This document shows, piece after piece, positions 11,101-21,300 of a DNA stretch of 64,000 nucleotides. Below the pieces are notes generated by a model. That model made no database searches and had not been told where the DNA came from. It was given only the letters and a program-made list of their open reading frames with translations. Within the stretch, counting starts at the first letter, position 1, and each line of letters starts with the position of its first letter. A program made the position numbers and the translations under genes. Origin of the DNA: Taiwanofungus camphoratus (Eukaryota > Basidiomycota > Agaricomycetes > Polyporales > Taiwanofungaceae); NCBI GenBank assembly GCA_003999685.1, contig CP021233.1, positions 124,001 to 188,000 of the forward strand, given 5' to 3'.

Positions 11101-12223
11101 CCCCCACACCTGGGTCAAACACATCCCCGAGTTCGAATTCGCACACAACCAGGTGCCGCATGCTGGAAGGAAGGAATCGCCATTCAAGCTCACCATGGGG
11201 TACGACCCGAAGGCCATCGGATCTCCACGACCCTCCGACAAATACCCCACGCTCCAAGACCGCCTGACCCGGATCTCCGAATCCCGCAAAGAGGCTCTTG
11301 CAGCGCAAGAGCTAGCCCAGAAGCTGATGGAGGAACGAACCCCTTTTCCCTGGAAACCTTTCCAGGAAGGCGACAAGGTTTGGCTAGAAGCCACGAACCT
11401 CCGGCTAAGGACAATAAGTCGGAAATTTGACCCAAAGCGGCTTGGACCCTTCAAGATCACGGAAGTCAAGGGGCCACTGACGTACAAGCTACAGCTCCCG
11501 AGAACCTGGAAGATTCACCCGGTGTTCCATGCATCGCTGCTCACCCCATACAGGGAAACAGCGGAACACGGACCCAACTTTCTGAAACCACCACCTGATC
11601 TGGTCGAGGGGGAAGAAGAGTACGAAGTCGAGGCCCTCCGCGGGCATCGTGCCCGACGTGGGAAATGGGAGTTTCTCATCAAATGGAAGGGATGGCCGGT
11701 CTCTGCCAGCACCTGGCAGAAGGAAGATGATCTACGGCATTCCCCTGACCTGCTGAGGCGTTATAAGAAGGCAAACCACCTAGGCATCAACCCAGTCGAC
11801 AACCGTTCAACTGCCCTGCAAGGAGCCATTCCGCAGCACTTCAAAGCCGCCTCCCACCATGTCCCATCGAACCAACGCCGCCAGAGCCCGCCTTGCCGCC
11901 TCCATCCTCACCGCAGGGAATGCCCGCACACTGAATCCCTTTCTTCGGGGACCGCAGAACCTCCCCAACTTCGCCGAGGGGATTGTCGTCCCCCTACCTC
12001 GCCAAGCAACATCTGGCCTCGCCGCCGACTTTCTGACCCCCGCCGACCGCCTCGGATGGGTGCTGGCCAACGAACGACTACGCCCGGCGGTGGACACCGC
12101 CCTCGTTGTCTGGCCCGATCTTGCGGCCCAGGTTGCCATTTTCCGACATCAGGCCGAGGTCGTCTTACACCTCGATCAGGTGATAAGGGGGTACAGAGGG
12201 GAGAGGGAGAAGGGAGAGCATGA
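8105..12223 (+). CDS. pol: pol polyprotein with chromodomain
   Basis: Open frame of 1372 codons. Order of parts: aspartic protease with LLDSGADANLI near residue 43; reverse transcriptase with the YMDD box near residue 446; RNase H starting near EADASLVATG (about 593) and including DHKNLTYF; integrase with an H2C2 zinc region (about 810-855), the first catalytic Asp in VDFITDLP (about 884), and TAYHPQSDGSTERVNQ; and a chromodomain near residues 1175-1220 with FLIKWKGWP. The chromodomain is the hallmark of chromoviruses and is thought to steer integration toward particular chromatin. The last 120 or so codons are Arg/Pro-rich, match no family I know, and overlap a third frame. Confidence 0.96.
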   Translation: MTHESPKLSVRNVITGTRKRNTLYLPGYIVVGEKAVAACPLLDSGADANLIHPDFVRKWGLPTRPLPRTVTSTTIDGSTNKGGPITHRVEGSIRLEGNDIPTNFYVSNIGTLDVVLGNPWLAQVNPRIDWVEGTLEIDQARLTEWQGYYAWIMSQPTTDGIPLCRASIHEDDEELSDIMCAYTQGEGVLGIFQQKGQPLVREDGLLQALKPTQLGLNRLTRLPDSPHMVWDVPELTELVIPKDPPPSVEDLVPEYLWDYKRLFEKEAANRFPESKPWDHAIELRPDFVPRKCAVIPLSPNEQAAMDKFLEENLAKGYLRESNSPMASPAFFVKKKDGTLRPCQDYRYLNKGTIKDAYPLPLIGELIDRLQRATVFTKLDLRNGYNNVRIREGDQWKGAFMVKHRNQDKIVEPTVMFFGMCNSPATFQRMMNDAFQDMLAEGWIAIYMDDILIFSDNMEAHRERTRRVLQRLQEWDLFVKPEKCAFDVVEVDFLGMTISPGQVHMDKDKLAGIADWPIPTRVKDVERFMGLANYYRRFIHNFSHIAHPLNVIKKKRAEWNWTKACQEAFDELKRCFQSMPILRMPDPSKPFTIEADASLVATGAVLQQLDEEGRLHPIAFLSKSLKEAERNYQVYDRELLAIVRALEEWRHHLEGSGHPVTVITDHKNLTYFREAQRLNRRQARWQLFLSQFDLQLLNKKGSRLIVADALSRRPDHPGGKHDNEDVILLPTDLFVNATNTAIIEKIRECRTRDRMVIETIDALKRGKVPPFKGTGFAHTKLADWDIQEGLILYKNRVYVPPDDDLRREVIQLCHDTPAMAHPGAQGTMAIARRDWFWHGMSSFIEKYVEGCAKCQESKINTHPTKPPLMAIPTEPNSRPFSHISVDFITDLPESQGFNALMVVVDRELTKGIVLIPCTKNIDAVGTAEALHLNVYRRYGLPDRMISDRGPQFAAAAFREWCKLTGVKAAMSTAYHPQSDGSTERVNQELEAAWRILCANDPHTWVKHIPEFEFAHNQVPHAGRKESPFKLTMGYDPKAIGSPRPSDKYPTLQDRLTRISESRKEALAAQELAQKLMEERTPFPWKPFQEGDKVWLEATNLRLRTISRKFDPKRLGPFKITEVKGPLTYKLQLPRTWKIHPVFHASLLTPYRETAEHGPNFLKPPPDLVEGEEEYEVEALRGHRARRGKWEFLIKWKGWPVSASTWQKEDDLRHSPDLLRRYKKANHLGINPVDNRSTALQGAIPQHFKAASHHVPSNQRRQSPPCRLHPHRRECPHTESLSSGTAEPPQLRRGDCRPPTSPSNIWPRRRLSDPRRPPRMGAGQRTTTPGGGHRPRCLARSCGPGCHFPTSGRGRLTPRSGDKGVQRGEGEGRA

Positions 12224-12665
12224 CGAAGCCAAATGGTGGGCCAGCCCCATCCGGGAAATTGGTATATCGTACTGGCAGGCCTGCAACGCTACGCGCTCCC
12301 ATCTCAATTTCCTCCTTCGCACCGACGTCGTCTCCGCCCTCGAGCATCTCCTACCACCCTCCTCCGTCATCACGCGCCCAGCCCCCTCCACGCAGGACGA
12401 ATGGACGGTTTGTCTCCACCCCGAGTGCCGCCCCCTGGACCGATGGGCTGGGGCCTGTGAGTTCTGCATGGGCCTCGATCACGTTGCTGCTGATTGCATC
12501 CACCGGCCACGACTGGGGGAGCCGGCTGTTGAGCCCTTCGTCCCGCCTCGCTGTCTGGATTGTTTCGCTGACGATCACGACACCGACCAATGCCCCAAGG
12601 CAGGGGCCGCCTGGTCGGAAATCAGTGGGTCGAAGCAGCCTGACGAGGAAGCTACCAGGTCATGA
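11859..12665 (+). CDS. Third ORF of the LTR element, two CCHC zinc knuckles
   Basis: Open frame of 268 codons starting at an ATG inside the 3' end of the pol frame (different phase, about 365 nt overlap) and ending just before the polypurine tract. The N-terminal two thirds look alpha-helical, with no family I recognise. The C-terminal third carries two motifs that fit C-x2-C-x4-H-x4-C exactly: CEFCMGLDHVAADC and CLDCFADDHDTDQC. An upstream CLHPEC may add a further metal site. CCHC knuckles normally sit in gag and bind RNA, so a second pair in a separate 3' frame is unusual. It could be an accessory nucleic-acid-binding protein, or a captured host zinc-knuckle fragment. Translation of this frame is inferred, not shown. 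Confidence 0.65.
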   Translation: MSHRTNAARARLAASILTAGNARTLNPFLRGPQNLPNFAEGIVVPLPRQATSGLAADFLTPADRLGWVLANERLRPAVDTALVVWPDLAAQVAIFRHQAEVVLHLDQVIRGYRGEREKGEHDEAKWWASPIREIGISYWQACNATRSHLNFLLRTDVVSALEHLLPPSSVITRPAPSTQDEWTVCLHPECRPLDRWAGACEFCMGLDHVAADCIHRPRLGEPAVEPFVPPRCLDCFADDHDTDQCPKAGAAWSEISGSKQPDEEATRS

Positions 12666-12688
12666 GGGTAGGTGTCGGGGCGACACCT

Positions 12689-12706
12689 GAGAGGAGACGG
12701 GGGTAG
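12689..12706 (+). promoter_or_regulatory. Polypurine tract before the 3' LTR
   Basis: Purine-rich run GAGAGGAGACGGGGGTAG directly before the TGTTAC start of the 3' LTR, in the position where plus-strand priming occurs in LTR elements. Confidence 0.75.
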
Positions 12707-13208
12707 TGTTACTGTCGGGTAGGACTAGAGACGTGTTCGTTTTTTCTTTCCCTCTGTTTGTCACACCATGGACGCGCGGCATCCCTTCCACACCTTACTT
12801 ACCCAGATTGACTGACGGGCCGACCGTCCCCGCTTACGCCATGGTAGTTATGTACTTTCGGGCCGCTGACTCCTCTCACCTTATGCGGTCTCTGGGGGGC
12901 TGCTAGTATACCTGGGGGTTGGCGGTGGCAGTATAAGAAGGGGGTCCCACTGTTGGAGGTTCCCTTAGTCGTATTCTCTTCGTTCATCCTTCCTAAAGTG
13001 TACTACGCATTAGTACCAATACACGCTAGTCTTTCTCACATCTCTTTGCACCGCAAGAAGCCCGTGAAAGACTATCGCGACTACATAGGGCTTGTAGTTG
13101 AAGACTACCGAAGACTGTGACTCGTCGTCACCGTCGTTCCTCTTCAACCCTTCGCTGCACACCGCTCCAAGCTTCTGCAGCATTATCAGGGTGAACCCCC
13201 CGGTAACA
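12707..13208 (+). repeat. 3' LTR
   Basis: 502 bp, TGTTAC to GTAACA, apparently identical to 5470-5971. It is followed by the second GGTAG copy. Confidence 0.96.
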
Positions 13209-13213
13209 GGTAG
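13209..13213. repeat. LTR-element target-site duplication, right copy
   Basis: GGTAG directly after GTAACA of the 3' LTR. It pairs with 5465-5469. Confidence 0.9.
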
Positions 13214-16200
13214 TGATGTGGGCAGGGACGTCACGGACCGCTTCACGCAGCCCGCGCGCCAGTGCCAGCATCTCCGCATCGAAGCTCTGGACCTTGCCGG
13301 CTCCAAACCTTCCATGGGCAACGTGGTCTTCCCCGTCAATGACGAGCCATGCGCTACCTGATTTTACTGTTGGCGCATTTGCATATGACCCATCAGTGAA
13401 CAACATTCGCCCTTCTGGCTGGGCCAACTGGCGCCGGAATTCCGGCCACCAGGTGAACTCCAACCAGTCGGCGAATTCAGGAGAGCGTTTGTTTGGACCT
13501 TTTCCGTCCAAGAACACCTGCTCGAAGCGATTAATGTACCGATCCACGACCCGATCACCGGGCCACGCCTCCGGGTGGAGGGGTGCAAAGTCTTCTAATG
13601 ACTGCCGCCCTATGCGATCTATGAACGTCATGGGGGTGACAGCCTGTTTTTTGCCACGGCGCGAATTAAGCGGCCATGGTGCAGTGATATTGGTGACATT
13701 GGTCGCCCAATAAGATGGAAGAGCAGCCCTCATTGGGTGCCCTTCATGAACTCGTCGCGCTCGAAGCGCAGCTTTCTCCATGTACCGGTTGACCTGGATG
13801 CGGATGGGGACCAACCCACCCAACATCTCTATCGCTCCGATTGGTGTGGTCTTAAAACAGCCGGTGATCCACCTAGCTGCTCTCGACTGCGCGATCTGCA
13901 ATTCTTTTGCAGCCCATTTGAGGCCCTTCCACTGTGGGTTCCACCACAGTTGAGCGCCGTATAGCATCAACGGAACGACGTGCGCTATATAGAGCCGCCA
14001 TTTGTTGATGGGATGGAATCCACGTGCCGAATTGCCAAGCATGCGAAGTGCATTGCACGTGCTGGCCGCCTTATTAGCGTAGAACCGCACGTGTGCATGG
14101 AAGCTAAGCTTGGGGTCTAAAAAGAACCCAAGGTAGCGCATCGTGTCTTTTGCTCGCAAAGTGATGTCATGTCCATCAGTCCAGATAGTTAGATCCGGAC
14201 CAAGGGGTCGGGAAGTCGAATACCCCTTCTGGCGCTTCCAGAAGTGCATCAACTCCAGCTTGTCTCCTTCAACGCCTAAACCTAAACGGTTCAGATCACC
14301 AACGAGATCATGGAAGACATCCGCCAAAATGGTGTTGTTCTTCAAAACAAGGGCTTGCGGGCTGTCGTCAACAGCCTTCGGTGAAGCCGCCATAATGAGA
14401 CCGTCGTCCACATAGAACTGAGTCCCAGTGCGGCCCTGTTGTACCAAATGGACTGGCGCCCACTTGTGTATGACCGGTGCAATATAAACCCCAGATAGAA
14501 TCGGGGATAAACTCGATCCTTGACCGACTCCGACGTCAAAGTCAGATGGATTGGTCAAGGTGCCGTTGAACAAGAATCGGGTTTTACGCCCAATCAAGTA
14601 ATTTGCCATGAAATTGCAGAGCTTGCTATTAAAGCCCTGCTTTCGCATGATTCCTACCAGCGCATCATGGTTGATGGACGGGTAGAATTGTGACACATCG
14701 AGTAATAGCACCGATGGGATAAGGTTTCGTGCCCATGCCTCTTTGACATTGTGCACAAGCTGAATGCCAGCGTCAGTGGTACTATGCTGCATAGCCCCAT
14801 CAAACTGGCATGGGTGTAGGATTTCCCACTTCTGGGCATCCCACTGCATTCGTTTAGCAATGATTTTTTCGAACAGTTTGCCAAAACAATTCAGCAAGCA
14901 GATAGGCCTATAAGCCTTCGCTAGCGTATAGTCCGGTTTATTCGGTTTGGATAAAACCACCGTAACAGACCGCTTGAAAACGCTCGGATAGACCTCGAAA
15001 TCGAGGCAAGCGTTATAGTACGCGCGTAGCCATTGCCGCACGTGTATACCGAGATCGGTCTCGATGCCCTCCTCAGAGCGCTCGATCCGATCTACCATCC
15101 ATTTAATCCACATCCAGTTCACGTGATCGGGACCGGGTGCGGACGTATTGCTAGTGGATTTGAGATTCTTGCGAATCTCAATCTCACTAATGTCTGGTAG
15201 AGTCAATTCCTCCCTTTGGGGAATTTCGTCCACAAACGACAGATCCACCGGCCGTGGGTTGACGGGCGTGAACTGAGCTTGGAACGCATGACTGAGATCA
15301 GCCGCACTTTGCACTGGCGCACCGTCAGCTTGCCGCAGCTGAATAGTGGCCTCTTGCCATCTCGGCTTTGTCCATGCAACAAAGTCGGAGATCGATTGAG
15401 GATTGGATTCATCCATGATCCGATCGAAGTGTGCGCGCTTCGCTCGCTTCGTGGCAAGGCGGAGTGTTGCATGTTGTTTATGCCGTTCGGACCAAAGTTC
15501 GGCGGCAACATCATATGCGTCTGCAGTGGCCTGAGCGCCAGGTCCCAGCTGATGACGTATGTAGCGATACTGCCCAGACGCCGCATTAAGGCGGTGCTGG
15601 GTGTTCGCCAGCTTAGTGGCCACACAGGAGCATGCAGCATCCCACCACGACTTTGAACGTTTGGATGGACGTTTTACTGCCGAAAACTCCATCCACAGTC
15701 GTTGAAGGTCTCGCTCAAGGCGGTCCCCCATTCGTTCAACGCCTTGAGCGCTGCTAAAGTGTGTAGGGTAATCGACGAACAATTTCGCCGTTGCCGTCAC
15801 GAATTGTTGAGCCGCATCTCTGGTACGAGGAATACCCCGCATCGGTTCTGGCTCAACCTCAATTGGCATCTCCCACTGCAGGACCGCGTGGTCGCTGTTG
15901 TGGCGATGTGACATGAGTACATGAAGGTCTTGGCCTTCATAGTACACTGGGTCGATCCACACCAAGTCAATGACTCCAGGTGTGAGAGCGATATTGTGGG
16001 AACGCCAAGTGACTGGACCGTCCTGGGCATTCATCAAGACCAAGTCAAGTTCGGCCTGGGCCAACTCAATGAGGCGATTAGAATCAACATAGTGTGGAGG
16101 CCGCACCCTAGATCCCGCAGCTCGTGTATCCCACAATGGGTGGCGGAGATTAAAATCTCCGCACATGCACACAATGGGTGGAAGCGCGTGTACTCGTGTT

Positions 16201-16733
16201 TCCAAATATCTGACAGCATCAAAAGTGGTGCTGTCATTGTACACGTTCAGGACATTAAAGTCTCCAGACGGGAGCTTAAGTGCAACCAAAAGACAGTCTT
16301 TATGGGAGACACTGTGGGTTACAACTTGCGGAGAGGCTGAAGCCCACCGCTTATTGACATATACTGCAACCCGGGAATCTTTCGATGCCCCAAGGCACTT
16401 GAACGAGGCATGGGCCGACGTATTCTCATACGCCTCCCCGTCTCGTGATTTAGCTGAGGCCACATCCTTGATGCGTCCCCAGTATATTTCTTGGATGCAT
16501 ATTATATCGGCATCCCTGTGTCTTTCCAGCAAAATACCAGTGTTTTCCGCCGATTTCTGGACATTTGCGCTGATAATGGTGAGGACATGCCGATTGTTCG
16601 GTTCGTTCTCAATTTCTTCGCCTCCAGCCAGTGGGCTAGGTGTGCAGTTAAGGTCCGGTGCCTCAGATGGAGACTCAGATCTATCATGTGTAATATTTCC
16701 AACCGATCTTTGCGGTGTACTATACATAGGCAA
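13214..16733 (-). CDS. LINE polyprotein, N-terminal part (endonuclease, reverse transcriptase, start of RNase H)
   Basis: Starts at the ATG read from 16733. An endonuclease/exonuclease/phosphatase domain occupies about residues 50-280, with IICIQE, CGDFNLRHPLWD and SDHAVLQW, the expected catalytic and metal sites. The reverse transcriptase spans about residues 560-900, with AYRPICLLNCFGKLFEK and the catalytic FYVDDG near residue 773. RNase H begins near residue 1109 with LFTDGS and DAEMLAL (first Asp and the Glu). The reading then hits the LTR insertion. It stays open for a further 86 bases in the LTR, but those residues are not LINE protein. No stop or frameshift is visible within this part. 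Confidence 0.94.
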
Positions 16734-16772
16734 CTATAAAATTGTCCGCTTATGCAGCAGATCCTCCAGCAC

Positions 16773-16786
16773 TGCATTTCCGGTTC
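16773..16786. repeat. LINE target-site duplication, right copy
   Basis: TGCATTTCCGGTTC, identical to 4155-4168. It marks the 5' end of the minus-strand LINE. Confidence 0.93.
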
Positions 16787-18365
16787 AAAAGTCAAGATGT
16801 GTGTGACTTCTAAGCTAGCTCTACTGTAGCAGCCTTTGGCTTTGAGACCATCAACATCGTGTACTGATCATAGACTCTCACAACCTTGGGCTTCCTCTTA
16901 TATCTGCGCGCTTCTTACATCAACGTGCACGCTATCAAGACCTCGACTGGGTCCAAGGACGCTGGAATACACGGCACGTCGGATCTTCAGTGTTATCTTG
17001 ACTTTGGGCGTCATGGACCACATGTACAAGCTGCCATAATGTCATTTACGCTTGCCCACCTGCTGGGGCCTGCCCAAGTTTGTGAACTAAGTTCTCCATG
17101 CGTCGAGAAGGTTCATTCTTCTCAGCCGCATGCCTGCCGCCCTCCGACAGATGCCACCCGCACATGTATTTCACCATACAGAAGAGAACCACGACACACA
17201 TGGTTCCATACGCTGTACATTCCTTAAGCCGGTAGCAAGAAAATTTGACCTGCTTCTTAGCCCGCTCATAATGGACATCGCTTTTGTGAGTCTGCTTTGG
17301 GATAACGAAGGACACTTTCATCGTTCCTCTCCGATCACCATTCTACTAGCTTAGCGGCTCTTGCCCCAAGATGTCCGGTGTCTCGTGTCCGATTGACGGA
17401 TTGGGCAGTCGTTACTTCGCACAAGCTGGGAGGTATGGGAAATTTTCCATCTTCCAACCGATGACCGCGTCACGGAACAAGACGGGACGGACTTGTGCGG
17501 TGACCATACCAAACTTCGAATGCGTAAGCAGTGAAATATTAATCTCCCTGAAGCAGAGTCAATCCAACACGATGTTTGTACGGTGGGGAAGCCTATATTC
17601 GATGGCAGCTGATTTTCAAGTCGACTTGTGGCATATTCCTCGAAATGAGTCTTGTCGTGCCATAGTTTGCGCGTTACTGTGGCAGGATTCGTATAACACC
17701 GTAGCATTACCTCGGAAGGAGGGCAGCAGTCTCTCCACCAAAAACGGTGCAGACACATACCTGGGATATCCTGGAAAGCCAGTCTTACTGAAGTCTAGAG
17801 ACCTTGTGGCGTACATCGGGTATTCTATTGCCGACATATCTAATATTCAGTGGCGATGGCCAATTATTGCACCGGTTTCATATCGTGTGCACAAGATCCA
17901 CACACACACATCCTTCGCAGACCTCATAAGAGTAACAGATCAATCAACCACCGATGAGTGGTGGTGCCCCAGGTTGCAAAGAAATGTATCGCATATTCTG
18001 CTGAATTAAAAGAGCCGTCAGCAGATGCCATATGCTACGCAGCATCTCCGTGAGTGAAGAAGTCGTCGCAGGAGATGAAACACACCGGATTGGCTTTCGA
18101 AGCCAGAGCGTTTGTTGCGAGCATCATATGCAGCTGGAGTGTTTGCTATTACGCTTAACATCTAGTTCGGAGCGTTATCTTTCAAGCGCCGTTCCATGAG
18201 CCCACATGCCAGTGCAACCTGATGGTACCTAAGTAACTCCAGCGTCGATATGAACTTACCCCGGATACCGCTCCCTGAGCATCGGAGGTCCATATATACC
18301 TTCTCTCCCAGCGGCAGGGAGCTGCTATTACGATTTTGCTTTTGCTGTGCGCCTAGTGGCCAGCC
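16787..18365. other. Intergenic region upstream of the OPT gene
   Basis: Host DNA to the right of the LINE. It contains the promoter side of the OPT gene (roughly the last 300 bp) and one long open frame described separately. I recognise no transposon parts or RNA gene. Confidence 0.45.
17371..18009 (+). CDS. Unrecognised open frame, 212 codons, doubtful gene
   Basis: An uninterrupted frame from ATG, long enough to be noticeable but not beyond chance in 64 kb. I see no domain, signal peptide or membrane segment, and the composition is mixed with many Ser, Ile and Arg. It ends about 360 bp before the OPT start. It could be a hypothetical gene, an exon of one, or a chance frame in the upstream region. 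No function is proposed. Confidence 0.2.
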   Translation: MSGVSCPIDGLGSRYFAQAGRYGKFSIFQPMTASRNKTGRTCAVTIPNFECVSSEILISLKQSQSNTMFVRWGSLYSMAADFQVDLWHIPRNESCRAIVCALLWQDSYNTVALPRKEGSSLSTKNGADTYLGYPGKPVLLKSRDLVAYIGYSIADISNIQWRWPIIAPVSYRVHKIHTHTSFADLIRVTDQSTTDEWWCPRLQRNVSHILLN

Positions 18366-21300
18366 ATGTCGGTCTTCATTCGTGAGGACAAGCAGTCCAG
18401 CAGCGGTAGCTCGGTCAACGAGAAACTGGATGCGGAGAAGCAGAGTGAGCATTTCACCAGATCCACCGTGAACTCATAAAGGTATTGATAGGTGATATCT
18501 TTACTTGCCAGTCAGCACGGTCCCCGTCCTCGCTGAGTTCGACGACCCGAACATCGACAAGGACGCGATTGGCTTCGGTGCGTTAGAGAGTTGTCTTTTC
18601 TTCTGTCATTGGGCGTCTGATTGCCTACTCGCAGAGGATGATTCGCCGTATCCCGAGGTTCGATCCGCGGTAGCGAACACTGACGATCCTGACATGCCTG
18701 TGTGCACCTTCCGCGCCTGGTCCATAGGCGTTGTGTGGTCCATCATTCTACCGGGTCTGAACCAATTTCTATTCTTCAGATATCCCTCGATCACTGTCAG
18801 CGGTGTACGTATGCGTACTTGCTGTAATTGTAGGATTTGGCGAGGCTCATTGCGCTCTTTAATAGATTGTAGCACAACTGTTATCCTTCCCTATCGGCAG
18901 GCTTTGGGCGCGAATTGTACCGCGCGTCAAAGTTTTTGGTGTATCCTTAAATCCAGGACCTTTCACAGTGAAAGAGCATGTCTTGATTACTATCATGGCT
19001 ACAGTCGGGTACAGCTCTGCATATGCAGTGAGTCTGCCTATTCTCTGTCTGACCAATATCATACAGACTGCGCCTTGCAGACCGATATCATCGCTGTTCA
19101 GCGGGTATACTATAACCAGATTTACAACTTCGGATACCAGTGGATGGTAGTAATGTCTACTCAATTGGTGAGTGGTGTACATGTGCTGCTGTTCATCGTG
19201 CAATAACATGTACTCATTCTTTTCGTGATTCCGTAGATCGGGTTCTCCATTGGTGGTATCTGTAAACGTTTCTTGGTACAGCCGCCATCAATGATCTGGC
19301 CTACAAATCTGGTCACCTGTGCTCTGTTCAATACCCTCCACTCGCAACAGTATGCTGGTATTGGCACGCGAGGCGGTATTTCCCGTGAACGGTTCTTTAC
19401 CTACACATTCATTGGTGCGATTTGCTGGTACATCCTCCCGGGTTACATCTTCCAGGCCCTAAGTTATTTCAGTTGGGTCTGCTGGATTGTTCCAGACAAT
19501 GTTGTTGTTAACCAGCTCTTCGGCTATGAATCTGGTTTGGGCATGTCGGTTCTTACTTTTGACTGGAGTCAGGTGAGATCTCACCGAAGGAGAGAGAAGT
19601 TATGTTCAATGCTATGCCCGTTTCAGATTGCCTATATCGGGTCTCCTCTAGCTACGCCATGGTGGGCTGAGGCTAACGTTGCCGTCGGATTTGTATTTTT
19701 CTTCTGGTTCCTCACGCCTATTCTGTACTACACCAACACCTGGTACGCGAAGTATATGCCAATCTCGTCTCGCACCTCCTTCGACAAGTACGGCAAGTCT
19801 TATGACATCAGCAAGATCATCAACCCAGACTCGTCCCTCAACGTGGAGAAGTACGAGGCATACTCGCCTCTCTTTTTGTCCACTACTTTTGCCATGTCGT
19901 ACGGCCTGTCCTTCGCGTCGATAACTGCTACGATCATGCACACTATATTGTACTTCCGCAAGCAGATTTGGGTCCAGTCGCGTCGTTCGCTCTCGGAGCA
20001 ACCTGATATCCACGCTCGTTTGATGTCCAAATACCCCCAGGTGCCAGAATGGTGGTATAGTATCATTCTGGGTGAGCGTAACGCGATACGATAGCCCGGG
20101 ATATCGATGATATTGATACCTTTATTTAGTCACCATGTTTATTTTCGGTGTCGTTTCCATCGAAGTCTGGAACACTCAATTCCCCGTCTGGGCCTTGATT
20201 TTGGCCTTGCTCATCTGTACGTCTTGTCCGTCTGTTACCCTGCTGGCATGACTAACACAGACACAGCATTCGTCTATACCATCCCCATCGGAATGATCCA
20301 AGCCATTACCAATCAACAGATTGGTCTGAAGTAAGCTTACTGTCCTTCCCATATGAACATCAATTCTCATTACATTCCTGAACAGCGTTATCACGGAACT
20401 CATCATAGGATATGCCCTCCCTGGCAAGCCGATTGCTATGATGATGTTTAAGACGTGGGGTTACATCACCATGTACCAGGCTCTCCAATTCACGTCTGAC
20501 ATGAAGCTTGGACACTACATGAAAATCCCGTATGTCCACATTATTGTTCATGTCGAGGCCATAGTACAGTTCTGATATCGCGGCCCGCAGCCCTCGTCCC
20601 ATGTTTTTTGCCCAGGTTCTTGCTACTGTCATTGCTGGCACGGTCCAGCTTGCTGTTCAAGCTTGGATGTTTACTAACATTCAGGACATGTGTTCCTCAA
20701 CTCAGAAGGACGGGTTTATAGTGAGTACAATCGAATTCTGACCGCAACACCATGACTGATCTTTTCCCTCGCAGTGTCCTTCGACTGAGGTGTTCGGTAC
20801 TGCCTCCTTCATCTGGGGTGTCATCGGCCCTGCGCGTCAGTTCTCAAAAGGCCAGATCTACTAGTGAGTTGAATATTTTCTCCGCTAGATCACGCTACTG
20901 ACGAACATCTTACATCCAGTGGCCTGCTCTTCTTCTTCCTTGTTGGTGCCGTCGCTCCCCTGATCTCCTACCTGATCTCCTTGAAGTGGCCAAACTCGAT
21001 CTTCAAATACGTGAACTTCCCAGTCATCTTTAGCGGTACTAACTTGATCCCACCCGCCTCTGCCATCAACTACGTTCCCTGGACGCTCGTTGGATTCCTT
21101 TTCAACTACGTCATCCGGCGCCGTCATTTCTCCTGGTGGACAAAGTACAACTGTGAGTCTTGTGGATCGCTGATGCTTATGCATACTTCCCTGATATTTT
21201 CCCCAGACATCTTGTCTGCTGCTATGGACTCCGGGTTGGCGATCTCGGTTGTCCTGATATTCTTCTGCCTGCAATACCCTCGTGACGGAACAATTGGCGC

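Larger units (their letters stand above)
5470..13208 (+). mobile_element. Ty3/gypsy LTR retrotransposon, chromovirus type
   Basis: A 7739-bp element with 502-bp LTRs, a gag frame, a pol frame in the order protease, reverse transcriptase, RNase H, integrase, chromodomain, an extra 3' frame, and a polypurine tract. The domain order and the C-terminal chromodomain place it among the chromoviruses of Ty3/gypsy (Metaviridae). The LTRs begin TGTTAC and end GTAACA, and I find no difference between the two copies on reading them side by side. With the intact 5-bp duplication this points to a young insertion. The element looks whole. It sits inside the minus-strand LINE, so it is the younger of the two. 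Confidence 0.96.
4169..16772 (-). mobile_element. LINE (non-LTR retrotransposon, Tad1/I-like), split by an LTR element
   Basis: Minus-strand LINE bounded by a perfect 14-bp duplication. The low-coordinate end is a T-run (the poly(A) tail on the other strand); the 5' end is near 16772. Without the inserted LTR element and its extra 5-bp duplication the LINE is about 4.86 kb. It encodes one large protein: apurinic-type endonuclease, reverse transcriptase with YVDD, RNase H, and a C-terminal CCHC-like motif. The coding parts 16733-13214 and 5469-4484 sum to 4506 nt, a multiple of three, so the frame was open when the LTR element landed. No gag-like ORF1 is present and only 39 bp precede the first ATG, so the copy may be 5'-truncated or belong to a single-ORF lineage. 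Endonuclease plus RNase H suggests the Tad1 or I group; the exact clade is not resolved. Confidence 0.93.
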
